64,000 nt of DNA from Odontocerum albicorne (Eukaryota > Arthropoda > Insecta > Trichoptera > Odontoceridae), in the NCBI GenBank assembly GCA_949825065.1, contig OX463856.1, positions 13,577,238 to 13,641,237 on the forward strand, written 5' to 3'. A program made the position numbers and the translations under genes. The notes beneath the pieces are model-generated. The model was not told where the DNA came from. It was given only the letters and a program-made list of their open reading frames with translations, and searched no databases. Position 1 is the stretch's first letter, and the number at the start of each line of letters is the position of its first letter. This document shows positions 33,366 to 45,599 of the stretch, one piece after another.

Positions 33366-34304
33366 CTTGTCTGTATTATTTTTTTTTGTAATCATCGTCT
33401 TTCTCGTGCTCAAGGTAGCATGCAGAGGCCCTGAACTGCCTCTAGGAGTTCGGGTTGAGAGAGGCTAGCCTCTCGACCGGTTAATATTTTGGTGGGGGCC
33501 GTTCGGTGCATCAGCGATGTATTGAATTGTCTCCACCACGGGCGTCATGAACCCGCATTAGCAGAGTTGCCGCTCCAGCATGTTCTGGTGGGCACGCGCT
33601 TCTGGCTTGGAAGGGTTCGATTGGTGCAACCGCGTGTTCTGACCCTCAGATCCTGGTTATCCTCAGGCGTCATATGCGGATTCGCGTGATTCTTGGTTCC
33701 GGTCTGGGGGCCGGGGGACGTGTCTTGCTGAAGATCGGGCCTAACCGCGAGTGTTTCAATAACATTGTTTATTCTTTTCAGAGAGAGAATAGGAATGGAT
33801 TAGAATTTCAGGGAGAGGGTTAGGTGTGAGCCTTGTGGTAGGACAGTCGTTGAACAGCCGGTTCTGCTTCGTTCTAGCTATGTTAAGATTTCCTAATAGT
33901 TTAGAAGGGTTCTTTTTAAAATTCCGTCTCGAAAGAGTTCTCGGTCCTTGTCTGATTACATTGGCTTGCGTAATAATTACCACTTATTATACCAAGTAGG
34001 TGGACTGTAGGGATTGTGGAAATGTGTAATGCAGTCCTTAGCGTGAGGTCTGGATTTGGGCTTGTAATGATTGATCTCTGTTCACAGTGAGGGGGAGAGG
34101 TTGACAATGGAGGAGTAGAGTCACCCGTATAAAGCCTGTAAGTGTATAATTAAGTAAGTGTCCAGTGTTATCTTTAAGGACAGCCGCGAAACAGGCTGCA
34201 GTGTTTAGTGAGAGGATGAATGGTAATTAACTAATTTGATTGTAAACCTTTTCTCAGCATGATGTCCTGAGAGGAGGGGTGGGTTAATTATCTATTAACG
34301 ATCT
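33366..34304 (+). other. LTR-element interior, no recognised coding
   Basis: Unique sequence between two repeat blocks. Short frames on both strands lack family features. Nothing resembling integrase was seen. Confidence 0.45.
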
Positions 34305-34735
34305 ACCTTTGGTGATATAGGGTGACCATGTATAATATAATTTTGTTTTTTTTATTTAATGTGGATTCCGTTTTGTTGTTTCTGCTCTGTACTTTGATGT
34401 ATCACCAGCCGGGCTTTATGTAAAAATCATTATCTCCTTGTTATTATTGACGGCTTACCTTTTTGTGATATAGGGTGACCATGTATAATATAATTTTGTT
34501 TTTTTTATTTTTTTTTATGTGGATTCCTTTTTGTTTTGTTTCTGACCTACCCGTTGATGTATCACAAGCCGTGCTTATGTAAAATCATTATCTCTTTGTT
34601 CTTAGGGACGGCCTACCTTTAGTGATATAGGGTGACCATCCATAATACTTTGTGTTATTTTAATTTTATTTGAAATTCTTTTGTTTATATCTGATCACCT
34701 TTGAAGTATACGGTGACCATGCCCTAGGTGAATTT
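34305..34735 (+). repeat. Imperfect repeats around GTGATATAGGGTGACCAT
   Basis: A block containing GTGATATAGGGTGACCAT occurs at about 34312, 34459 and 34622, with a weaker fourth copy near 34694. T-rich spacers and a GTATCACCAGCCG-like segment lie between. The spacing is about 145-165 bp. Confidence 0.8.
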
Positions 34736-35201
34736 GTCTATAATCTATTGTCTTTGTTTTTTTTTTTGTTTTATTTGTTTTGTTTATTAAAATTATTTTA
34801 GGAATTGTACTCCCTGTATTATGCAATTGTTTCAGTGCTGGTTGCCCTGTGGTTAAACCAGTATTGGAAAGATAATCTTCTGTACTATTGTAAGGAGTTA
34901 CCGGAGGATTGTTCCGTGCTCCTTAGTATAAGGTTATGGGCTATAGTAGATTCAGTAGTGTGTTGTCATCGTAAGGTTTCCGTGGTTTCCTTGCGGCTAG
35001 GTTCCCTTACACCAATTAGGGGTGTCCTGCAGGCAAATGCTGACAACCGGTAAATCGGCCACGAGACCGTATCCAGTAGGGGGGACATACACCCCTTGCT
35101 CCTTATAATTGCCTACAGCTGATGTGTCTATACTCTGGGAATGATAATTTTTTTTTTTTTTTGTTGTTTTTTTTTGTTTTCTTTTATAACATAAGATGGA
35201 G
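34736..35201 (+). other. 3' end of LTR-element interior
   Basis: It contains an 82-codon frame (34805-35053) with no recognised family and a long T-rich run near 35148-35180. A short purine-rich stretch (AAGATGGAG) abuts the right LTR and is the only candidate polypurine tract; it is short. Confidence 0.4.
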
Positions 35202-36651
35202 TGTTAGGAGTATATTTATTTTTTCATAAAAGACGGGTGAGAAGTTTGGGATTTATCCAAAAGGAAAATAACGCGCGAAATTGATCGTCGTTACGAGCGG
35301 AATTAAAACGTACTTTCCCTTTGTTCTGATTTTGACGGGTAAATAATGACGCATAAAATCAAGTCCGAGCGTGACGCAGTTGTAATTAGGACAAGGAATG
35401 ATGCAATCATCCTTTGTTTCTGGAAGATTCTATTCCAAAACGCGCGGTATAAAGAATTTCATCTATCACAGAGCAATTGCGTCACTTATAAAAAATAATC
35501 GGATGCAATGGCTTGATTGGTCGAATTACGGCCCGACCAAAGATTTGACGAATCAAGAGATCGCTTACAAACGTTATGGACGGGTGAAATTGCATCACGT
35601 GCGCCATGGACAGGTGAGGCGACAAGAGGGTCGGTAGATCATTACGAGCGGTACCGTGAGGACGACTGGTTCTGTTATTAAGACAGCTCCCGGTCGGGGG
35701 AATACGAATTAATAATTAATCAATTCATTCAAGTTATCGGTCAGTTACCTTGTGTTCCGAGTTATCATATCCTGTTGGGAGCATACGAATTAATAATTAG
35801 TTTTTTTTTGTGAAAGTTCTTCCGGCACTTCCGTCCAGACTTGACGCGGGGATTTATCTGCGGAATAGTATTTCCAAAGAAATAATCTTGGATTATTATT
35901 GGCTCCAACGGGCGTGAAGCAAGTAAAGTTTCGAGAAACTAAGAAAAGCGGTTCTTTAAATAACTGCGGGTCTGAAATCGTTCTCCCAGGCCGAAGGCCA
36001 GGGAAGAGTTTTGTATCGGCGCAGCGCGAAGCTTCAAAGGACGCTTGCGGTATCATCATCATCAGAGTCATCGTTCCGGTTTCGTTTTCGGGGGAAATCT
36101 TCTGGTTCCTCCGCAGTTCCGAGAGAATAGACACTACGCGTATCGTTCCTTATCGATATTCATGGTATTGTGGGGTGAGTGATCTCTTTGTATTGTAACC
36201 TATCATTGTTGATTTCTCCTTACCTCATAACCTTTATGTTTGTGATGAATATTGAGCGGGAATCGGTCTTTAATGCAAGCCCAAATTATTAGTCTGCCTA
36301 CTCTGGTACTTTTGTAATATATATAATTTTTTCTCGGCATTATTGCGGAGTTTTTTTTATTAAAATCTCATTGGATTAAACTAAGTATTATCACAAATTT
36401 ATGTCTTTCCTTTGTTGTTCCCCTTGTCCCGGAGATAATATCTTGGAGGCCTAGTACAACTTATTATTGAGCCCATCGCGATCTGAGACGAAAGAGTATT
36501 TGTTCTGTATTTTCTTCATATGCCGCTGAGACCCGGGTAAGTTTTATTGAGAGAGAAATAGTGTCAGAAGTGTTTAAACTATTGCTTTATTGTTGCATGG
36601 AGGCAACGCTCTCTCTCTCTTAATTTAGTAAATATAGGTATAAGTCTAACA
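35202..36651 (+). repeat. Right LTR (1450 bp)
   Basis: It has the same length and the same open frames as the left LTR, at a constant offset of 8196 bases, and no difference was seen where compared. It ends GTCTAACA and is followed by the duplicated ATAC. Confidence 0.93.
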
Positions 36652-36655
36652 ATAC

Positions 36656-36890
36656 ACAAAGAAAACTTTGTAGATCTTCCGATGTGTGATGGTAACACAG
36701 TTGACCTTAGATTTAGTGTAGTGTTCATGTAACATAAACTTTGATAAACCCTCCGAAAAAAGCGTTATCTATAAGTGCTTCATAAATGTGCATGCACAAT
36801 GCTATATTTAATAATAAGAGGTAAACATTTCCACGCCACAGGTCCAACAACGGCAAAGCTCTATCTATGATACTGCACCCTGTTGGATCG
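36656..36890 (+). repeat. Dispersed repeat C, copy 3, right of the LTR element
   Basis: GATCTTCCGATGTGTGATGG and ACGCCACAGGTCC match the part of copy 1 at and after the 48-bp array. Confidence 0.65.
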
Positions 36891-37106
36891 ATTCGGAACA
36901 ATCAATTCACTAAATGAATAAGAAATCAGCCATAAAGTTCTACTTCTATTCGAAAAATACTCTCTAAGACACCAGTTCTAAATCTACAACTGAGGCATCA
37001 AATTAAGAGACTTGAACACAAAGAGACGAAGCTTCAAATCAATCCGTTCGTGAATTTAAGCCAGTGTAGACTTTTAAGAAGCGGACAATATTTATGTGTA
37101 CCATAA

Positions 37107-37281
37107 TATATCAGCCTAGCATTTGCATTGATAACAGAAAATATATCAGCCTAGCATTTGCATTGATTACATAAAATATATCAGCCTAGCATTTGTATTG
37201 ATAACAGAAAATATATCAGCATAGCATTTGTATTGATAACAGAAAATATATCAGCCTAGCATTTGCATTGGTAACAGAAAA
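37107..37281. repeat. 35-bp tandem repeat, five copies
   Basis: Unit ATATATCAGCCTAGCATTTG, CATTGATAACAGAAA with single-base changes. Confidence 0.9.
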
Positions 37282-37299
37282 TAGATATGTACTAACACC

Positions 37300-37525
37300 C
37301 ACCATCACGCGACTTCACTGTTAGGGTAGAAAGAGGGGATAAAGTGCTAACATTTCTTAATACAATATAACATATATATTTTGCCTCTTCCACATTCATA
37401 CGAGTATATCTACTCAAACAGTTCCTGTTGTTTCTCTTACTCTTTATGTACCATTCTTTCAAACTTTCATTCACTTAGTCCGACTATACTTTTTCAGTTA
37501 GTCTAACATTAATCATCCTTCCCCC
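37300..37525 (-). pseudogene. 3' fragment of LINE family A
   Basis: Minus strand gives a decayed form of NVEEAKY and the tail words; frame 37292-37474 is part of it. Confidence 0.6.
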
Positions 37526-37739
37526 TCCCCTCCCCCCAATATTTACAATAATATATTATTTACTGGAGAAAAAAAAATGGTGATGAAAGTATTGTAAATT
37601 AATAAATGGCGGTACGTCGTTTAATTCGGAAAGTAGAGCATGTATTAGAGAAAACGGTACCTTGACTGGGTGGAATAATTTAACAAAAGGGGCAAAGCAA
37701 GAATGTGCTATGTGACCTTAGTTTTTTTAATAAAAACAA

Positions 37740-37892
37740 TTGACGACCTTCTTGGCCTGGTGGAGATTGCGGGTTCGATCCCCGCTGAAACCCAGATTTT
37801 TTTAAATAGGATTCCAGTCTGGTTAACATTTAAGGCCTATAAAAACATATATCTGGTTGGTTGAAAGAGATTGCCACATGGCAAAAAACTCG
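37740..37892 (+). mobile_element. tRNA-derived SINE with LINE-like tail
   Basis: Head TTGGCCTGGTGG, perfect B box GGTTCGATCCC (37772-37782), body GAAACCCAG and GGATTCCAGTCTGG, and tail GGTTGAAAGAGATTGCC then GGCAAAAAACTCGCCAGG. Relative to the 4168 copy the anticodon region is shortened by about 25 bases. The tail resembles the two CR1/Jockey-like LINE 3' ends. Confidence 0.72.
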
Positions 37893-38039
37893 CCAGGGTT
37901 AAAAAATTCAAGTGTGATGAACCTATAGAGGTTAATGGGTGGCATATGAATGTCGAATGGGAATGTACGCGGATTGCTGCATTCCTATGGCATGGTAATG
38001 TAAGTGGATAATACAGTTAAATTCATGAGTTTCAATAAT

Positions 38040-38570
38040 AAAGTGCACGAGAGATGTGAAAAGAAAGATCTAAGAATGAATGTTTTGAAATCCAGTCATG
38101 GTGATAGAAAAGTGTGAAAGATTAGCGCAAATGCAGGAAATCTATAATGAAGAAAGGATTTCCTTAATGATGGATAAGTTACGAAGGATATCAAATAGCT
38201 TGTGGTAATAGAAAATAAAGTCATTGGACCGTTAAAACTTATATACTCGAACTAGACAGTATCAAAATCTGCTACGGAATGAAATGATTAGAATGAATAT
38301 GAACTTAAAGTTGGTGTGTAGAGAAAAATGAAATAGAGTACTCTGAAATGTTCTGAACATGTAGAAAGAATGAAAGAAAGACTTTCAAAACAATGCTACA
38401 GTGTAAACGTGTGGAAATTATAGTAAAATCAAGTGAATGATGTTTTGAAAGAAGGAAATGTTAAATGCTAGACTATCCTAGAAGTACGAGAAGGTGTATG
38501 TATGTAGAAATGAAAAAATATGGGATCCAAGATAGAAAAACATATTGCTCTGACCTCTTTGGTTAACCTC
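38040..38570 (+). pseudogene. LINE family A fragment with reverse-transcriptase end
   Basis: It begins with a decayed KVNVSKSKVMV-like segment (CEKKDLRMNVLKS), then VIENKVIGPLK, and continues into the C-terminal block. Frames are broken throughout. It lies just after a SINE (37740-37892). Confidence 0.65.
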
Positions 38571-40079
38571 ACATGAAAAAGGCATGATGTCATGTATATA
38601 TGGTATGTTATGTGTAAAAGAAAGGAAATGTTTAAAAAAATACAGTTAATTGTGTCGTAACATATGTTCATCACCATATATGTATATGTCCTGTCCATTG
38701 CGCTAGCGTATTCCGTAGAGATACAAGGTATAATATCTAGAATTAGATGTTACAATCGTTTTTCCTTCATTACATTAGTTAACATATGCATAATTATACT
38801 GAATACAAACGAAATAATACTGCAAATTCCAAAACATTCACACCATTGAAACATAATTACAACACAATCAATCTATCGAATACCTAGAATTTAATCAAAT
38901 CATGCCTTCATAAAATATTATTACCAATGAAATTCTTTCCAACGTCTCTCAACCATGTATTAGCCTTAGCAACGAACCTTTTTTCCGAGTGAGTTGCCAC
39001 TGTCAATTTACTTTCAAGTTTATTTTATATTCTGGGAACCAAGTTACCATGGAATCTTAGAGCAAATGTTTGAAACTTGAACATATTGTAGCATGGAAAA
39101 GGCTTCCTATGAAGTGCACTAGTATGAAGGTTGATGACTTGGAATTCAAGAGGATTCTAAAGGTTATACTATTTGAGAGAGATTACATTGAAACTTTGAC
39201 GCCTTCGAGCTATTTTATTCACTTACTGGAGACACAATTGGAAAAAAAATTGGAATTAGAAATTAGATTTTTTTGCATATTTTTAAAGTTTAGATTATTA
39301 AGAAAATGTTCTCAAAAGAAAATTTTTAAATTCTCAATATTTACGAAGTTATAGCTATCAATGATGCAGCAATTACGCCGCACCGACATGATTCAGACAA
39401 TAATCTCAAAACTTTAAACGCGTTTTTCTCGAAACTACTTTTTTCGACCTGGTCGACATAAAATCTCAAGTTTTATTCAACCGATTACTTTCAAATTTTG
39501 TATAACACTTTGATAAATATTTTTATATCGTTCCTACCTTGAAAAAATCAAAACTAGTTATTTAAGTTTTTTTTAAATAAAAATATTTGAAAAAAAAGGT
39601 AAAAAATTTTTTTCAGACAGCCGCCATTTTACGATTTTGTTTTCTCTTTGGTACCAACTATAACGACATTATTGTGTTTTTTTTTTCAGATTTACGAAAG
39701 GGCTTGACTCATGTCGACCAGCTAACCCCTCTTTTTTACGACAAGATATAACAGCTGATAACATCTTGAATTTTAAATAATTTTTTTCAAAAGTGTTTTG
39801 TACATTTTCAAATCATCAATAAACAAACTGTAAAAAATGCATACTTGTAAACTGTAAAAAACAAACATTAAATGCATATGCGTGTTTTTTTTTATTAAGT
39901 CTGAAGAAACGCCAGAAATTCATGCCTCTAGAGTAGAATACTCCCTTAATTTAACATTTAAAGTTAAAAAAATATTACATAAAAGGACTGCCCTTCCTAG
40001 CGCTCACCTTCAAGCAGATAACAAAACTAAAAAAATACAGAATTATGCAGAGTTATTTGGGTAGTATTTTCTCTGATGA
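38571..40079. other. No gene seen
   Basis: A 94-codon frame (39070-39354) may be part of an unknown repeat; 39400-39700 has CGCGTTTTTCTCGAAAC, typical of dispersed repeats. Confidence 0.35.
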
Positions 40080-40535
40080 TGGTGATAAAAAAGATATCGA
40101 ACTGCGTGTAGTGATAGGAAACAAAGTCAATGGGCATTAAAACATACTTAAAACGCAAAGTTTTAAACTCTGCTATGATGATTGTCCATATCAGTGTTTG
40201 TGCACCATCTTTGATCTATGATAGCGAAACGTGTACGTAGAAATATACTAAATGAAGTGGAATAAATGTTGCACTGAGAATAATGTATTAGGGGACAATT
40301 AATGACTGAATACGGAGTGAAGTGTAAGGTAGAGGAAGATCAAGGAAAAAGTGATTGTATCAAGTGAATTATATTTTAAACGGAGAAAATTTTGAGAAAT
40401 CGAAGGGCATCTATGAGAAAGTTTCTGTATGTGGAAAATGCAAAGAACGTGTGCCGAGATATGAAAGTTTGTCACTTTTTTTCCTGTTTGCCTACTCCGA
40501 CGGGGAGATGGCGTGATGGTATGTACATGTTTATG
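40080..40535 (+). pseudogene. LINE family A fragment with reverse-transcriptase end
   Basis: ELRVVIGNKVNGA near 40095 matches the thumb region of the family; the C-terminal block and the CCTACTCCGACGGGGAGATGG-type tail end near 40520. Confidence 0.68.
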
Positions 40536-42091
40536 TAGATGGAGCAGTTAAAAGAAAATAAAACCCAGTTTAATTTTAAAAAAAATAACCCAATCATGCC
40601 AATTTGTTTTTTTTTATTATAACTTTGCAAAACCTTTTTTATATTTTTTCAAACTATTCTATTTGCAAGTTTTATCTTTTGTCATATTCCAATTCAGCAG
40701 ACTAACTTAATCTCAAAATGGAGTCAAAAGTTAACGTTTGCTTTATCTACAAGACAAACTTGCATAATTACGTTTTATTTAGAAAATTAAATTTTTTATT
40801 AAACTTACGAAACGAAGGGAAAACCTTGGAAACTTTTTCTTGATTCGGATAATGTTAAATTTGCGACTTGGTGTTTGAAAAACTTTTATTGTAGTAGATT
40901 TTTAACATTTACTATACTGTATAGTTTTTATCGAGTCAGGCCACTAAAAATATTCAGCAAACTAAAGAGTTATCACGCGAATTAATCAAAGAGGTAATAT
41001 AAATATATAATCATCCAAACAATATTAACAGAAACGACGGATTTCATCTCAAATCAGCAAAGTACCCTATTGTCAAATCGAAGCGAAAACTAATTGAAAA
41101 TTAACTTCAACATTTGTGGAAGTCGTGTGTTTGTTCTCCCGTAGTGGGAAGTAACCACACGCTTACGTTACGGTCGCGAACCAGGACGGAACCATTCGCT
41201 TAAGTTGCGGTTGAAACGCTGTGGACAAGCAATATCCAGCGTGTATCCACTTATGGCTAAGTTGACTACGAACTAGCCCCGAAGATGAAAATTACAACAT
41301 TTTCGAAACTTCAGCATAATGAGCCAAACCATACGGTTCAACACTCCGAAAAATATTATCCTACTGATACAAAGAACCGCGAAATGCTAAAACCTCAAAA
41401 CATGACTTGATTTATTTTTTATAATTGAACACTTCATTTTACGTGTATAATTATATAGCACGCTCATTTTCATCTCATCCAACCAAGCCGACAAAAGAAA
41501 ATAAAGTGAGTTACACATTCAAAATATCAAGTTTTTTTTACTTATTCATAAAAAAATATAATTAGCAACAATAAAAGTGTTATCAAAAGAAAAAGAAGGA
41601 GATTTTGTTTTTCAAACTCACCGCCCCCCACACTGTTATGGGGGGAAATAGTCTATCCAGCGCGATCTATACTAGAATATTGCAATTTTCTTTATCTTTA
41701 TTATGAGCTCGACGTCATGTAGTGACCAAGAAAGAACTATCCGAAAGAACTGCTTCTTCGATGGCGACACACCTAAGTGTAAAAACAATAGTAGTGACAA
41801 TGAATTTAAGGTCCGACATCACGGGAGAAGGAAAATGACTCGCAGCGCAGTAAATACTATATACCTGTAAAGTGGCTTAAGGTCTGGAGTTCAAATAACC
41901 TAAGAATTTGGCCGTACTTCCACAGAAAATTACAATTGTAACAAAGTTGCCCTTATAAAATTTTCGATTGCAACCAAACTACCCAAAACTAAACTTATCC
42001 TGGTGACATCACTAGATTGGAATTGCCAATTGGTCAGAAGATGAGCCTATGTAAGGCTGAGTGGGATTACCTTCGGAAAAGTACTGTAAAG
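40536..42091. other. No gene seen
   Basis: Intron DNA; the only notable part is 41095-41345. Confidence 0.45.
41095..41345 (+). other. Possible retroelement end
   Basis: A GC-richer stretch ending CCCCGAAGATGAAAATTACA and TTTTCGAAAC, a phrase common at 3' ends of invertebrate retroelements. No ORF. Confidence 0.35.
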
Positions 42092-42700
42092 ACCAGTGAT
42101 GGGTAACCTATGACACGCGTGTCAGAGGTGAGACGCCAAGACATTTTGGGTGACACGCATCGTTTACGAACGATATTCGCCCAAGAACGAACGATGCGCT
42201 CAAAACGCGACAAACAATTAAAATAATTAAATATCCGGAAGTAGAAGTCTACAGATACTTTGAAATTAAATGGTTTCGAATGGATGCAATGTGATGATTT
42301 GGAGTTGTAACTTGCAAAATTTCATGACAGCATCTGGGCTCAAGAGTTCGTCGACTTCAAACTCATGAATCTAGAAAGAAATCGTTTGGAGAATGAAGAA
42401 GAGTGCCACTACGAACAAGATATTTTGAATGCTTGGAACCGATTACCGAGCACTTTTGGCACTCTAGCGATGGCTTTACTCACAATATTTCCCTCAACGT
42501 ACTTTTGTTAGACCTTATTCTCGGCGTTGAATAATATTAAAATAAATAAAAGAAACCGACTGACTGATGAACTTTGTAACACTTGCTTGTGTTTAAAATG
42601 TAGCAATACCAACCTTCAATTGAATATTTAGCAAATGCAATTCAGCAACGAAAAAGTCACTAATGTAAATATATTATTTGTTTTTGCTTTTTAATAATAA
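42092..42700 (+). pseudogene. hAT transposase C-terminus with one element end
   Basis: CAGTGATGGGTAACC at 42092 resembles a hAT terminus. Downstream, with stops, come WAQEFVDFKLMNLERNRLEN, then LAMALLTIFPSTYFC, LFSALNNIKINKRNRLTDEL and CSNTNLQLNI. The last is the hAT dimerisation domain. The N-terminal zinc finger and the core are absent, and no right end was found. Confidence 0.78.
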
Positions 42701-43255
42701 TAAATCACTGGAATAGACAATATATGAATTTATTTTGTAATATTTTTTAATCTGTCAATAAAAGTGGTTTGATTCTCGAAATAGAATGCCCTTGAAGAAA
42801 GTCTGCTGTTTAAACGGCGCTCTATATAAAGCTTAAACAGATTTAAACCTTCTGATAATTCTGGACGATTAAGCTCCTTATTATCGGAACTTTGTATTCG
42901 TCCTGTTAAGACTGCGTATTTGCTGAAGTGCAAAAGCTTAAACACAGTAAACCAATTCACGCACAGGCGTCTTCCATATTTAGTTTCACGATAATTACGA
43001 ATTTCCTATCCCAAAATTAAAATATTTAATTTGAGATTTGAATGATTTGTTAGAAATACGTTTTTGATTTTTCTTTGATTTTTGTATTTTCCTACACCAA
43101 AATTAGAAGGTTCGACCTTGTATATAAATACATCAATTTCTCCCACAAGCATCTTCCAAAAGGAGGTAAATTTAACATTTTTAACGCGAAAGACGTTTTC
43201 TCGTAAAATGATTAATCACATTACAAATTCAATTTACAATCTTTAATAAAAAGGC

Positions 43256-43532
43256 GTCAATTTAATTAAATTGATTTTCCCGTCACTTAAAAAAAAATCG
43301 ACGGAAATTTCACTGTGCTAGATTGAAAATATATTTGGTTTTCGCATAAAATATTGGTACAAAAATACTAAAAAAGGTATTTTCGATTTAAAAAAAAATT
43401 TAATCAAATTGATTTTCACGTCACTTAAAAAAAAATCGACGGAAATTTCCCTGTGCTAGATTGAAAATATTTTGTTTTCGCATAAAATATTTGTACAAAA
43501 ATACTAAAAAAGGTATTTTCGATTTAAAAAAA
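43256..43532. repeat. About 138-bp tandem duplication
   Basis: TTAAATTGATTTTCCCGTCAC and on to GGTATTTTCGATTTAAAAAA occur twice in tandem with a few changes. Confidence 0.85.
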
Positions 43533-43821
43533 AATACCAATTTTCGGAGTTTGTCAATTTACAACTGAACAAGAAATAAACTTAGATAAAACTAAAAAAA
43601 ATGCTTTTTTAGTATTAAATAAATATGAGACTTTTTTAAATATTTTTATAAAAAAAATTATTATGAGATTGGTTTTCCATGTAAAAGAGATATATTTTAT
43701 GATTATATATTATTTTGTGAGATTTTATAATATTTTGTGAGACTTTATCACACATTGAAGAAAAAAAAACATAATTGTGAGACCTTGTTTTATTTAATAA
43801 AATCAGTTATTATTTGAAACT

Positions 43822-43890
43822 GTTTGTTATACGTGTATATTAAAGAGAAACATTGTTTGTTATACGTGTATATTAAAGAGAAACATTGTT
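43822..43890. repeat. 35-bp duplication
   Basis: TTGTTATACGTGTATATTAA then AGAGAAACATTGTT twice in tandem. Confidence 0.85.
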
Positions 43891-44041
43891 TTGATAATAA
43901 TTTTTCTATAATTGAAGAATATAACTATAATGAGCCTTCTCATACATTAAAGAAGAAAAATAAATTACATTTTTACATTTTTTTTTGCTTCTGATGATGG
44001 AGATGCGTCCAGCCAATATAACATTAATATTAAAATATATA

Positions 44042-44843
44042 CAGTCGAATTTCGTTATAACGAATATCGAAATAACAAAATTATCAGTATAATGACTTAT
44101 TTTCGCTCACCCGAAAAAAATTACTTAACAGCAGTGTTAAAATAATCTCGTTTTACCGAAATGAATATTCCAATATGGCGAATTAAAAAAAACTATATAC
44201 GTGCCCTAACACGAATTTTATAATTATTGCAGCTTGACTTCGGTTTAGGTCGTCTAATTTCAGTCTTCATAGGAATTTCGCAATTGTTTTTTGCAGCAAT
44301 CAGAGCGAGTCTTGATCAGAGTAAGTCATCAGTATTTTATTGATCATCATCGTCGTTAACAAGTCGTTCTCAGTGAATCATCAGTATTTTAATGATCATC
44401 GTCGTCGTAAATATGTCGTTCTCAGTGAGACATCAGTATTTTAATAATAGGGCGTATGTTTAATTTTGACGCATATTTTCTTGATTTTATAAATTTTTAA
44501 ATTTCTTAACCCTTAAAATGGATTAAAGTTGTGAAAAACAACGACGATCTTGAAAGAAAAAAAGGGGAATTTCGGTAAAAGTAAACACGGGCAGAATAAA
44601 AATATTGTTGTGACCCAATAAAAAAAACGGATTTATCCATAATTTTTTTTACTTTATATGTATTTTATTTATGCATCCAGTTGTATACGTAAAGATGTTG
44701 TTAAAATGTATTGTGGTTAATTAATAAAACATAATATCTGCGAATAGAAATGTTTTTTATGTCCAGTTTCATTAAAACGAATTTGAAGTACAACGAAAAT
44801 ATTTAATGGATCCCTAGAAGTTCGTTATAATGAGATTTGACTG
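44042..44843. mobile_element. pogo/Tigger-like MITE
   Basis: The ends are CAGTCGAATTTCGTTATAACG and, on the other strand, CAGTCAAATCTCATTATAACG: 23-bp inverted repeats with three mismatches, flanked by TA on each side. The 802-bp interior has a repeated CATCAGTATTTTA block (44330-44455) and no transposase ORF. Confidence 0.82.
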
Positions 44844-45119
44844 TATATATATTATTTTAGACATGCTTGTCTGACCTGTGAGTGATTATATTGTTTTTTT
44901 TTTTTTGGAGAGCAGGTGGCTGACTTTTTTCTCTAACCCATCTCTTTTTTCATTCAGGCTTGAGACCGGTATCGGCGTGATGAAAGTTTACACGTATGAA
45001 ATTCCTGCTCAAAGTTGTACTCCAAGAAGACATCCAAAAAAGTGAGAGAATAGCTCGTACAGAATATCTCAAAAGTGGCAGTCCTTATCACAAGGCTTAC
45101 AAAAAAAAAAAGAAGAATA

Positions 45120-45595
45120 ACACATACACATCACTACGCCATTTCTCTGTTATGGTAGACATGGGGGATAGAGCACCAACCTTTTCTATAGTGACATACT
45201 TATTTTGTCTCCTCCACAGTCACACATCTATTTATATACTCGTATGTCCTTCTGTTTCTCTTACTTTTTATATTTCCTTTTTTTTAAATTTCATTGACTT
45301 TTGTCTAAACACACGTTTCTCGTTCGTCCTCTAGCACAGATCCCACATGATGAATAAGTTAAGTCAGTCTTTCATTATCCATTCATTCAACATGTCCACA
45401 TTACCTAATCATGTATTTTTTACGCTTCTTTACACAATTGTTTTAAACTCACATGCATCCTTAAAAATAACATTTTCAATTATGTTTTACATCGACACAC
45501 CCAATGTATTTTTTTCAGTGCACGCATTTCCACAGCATTTACTCGGTTCCTTTATTTTATTTTCAAATCCACGTTTCACTCCTATCAATAAAAAT
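45120..45595 (-). pseudogene. 3' fragment of LINE family A
   Basis: Long antisense copy; plus-strand frames 44996-45334 and 45347-45664 are shadows of it. Words such as TTCATTCAACATGTCCACATT are family landmarks. Confidence 0.68.
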
Positions 45596-45599
45596 AATG

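Larger units (their letters stand above)
27006..36651 (+). mobile_element. LTR retrotransposon, non-autonomous (gag remnant, no pol)
   Basis: Two direct repeats of 1450 bp (27006-28455 and 35202-36651) bound a 6746-bp interior. The ends are TGTTAG...CTAACA, flanked by a 4-bp duplication ATAC at 27002-27005 and 36652-36655. A primer-binding-like site lies two bases after the left LTR. The only sizeable ORF is a short gag-like frame with a zinc knuckle. Two decayed aspartic-protease starts follow, then about 4 kb of hairpin-rich tandem repeats. I saw no reverse transcriptase, RNase H or integrase motifs in any frame. The 4-bp duplication and the gag and protease remnants suggest a Gypsy-like origin; BEL is not excluded. 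I could see no difference between the LTRs, so the insertion is recent. It lies in an intron, antisense to the host gene. Confidence 0.92.
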
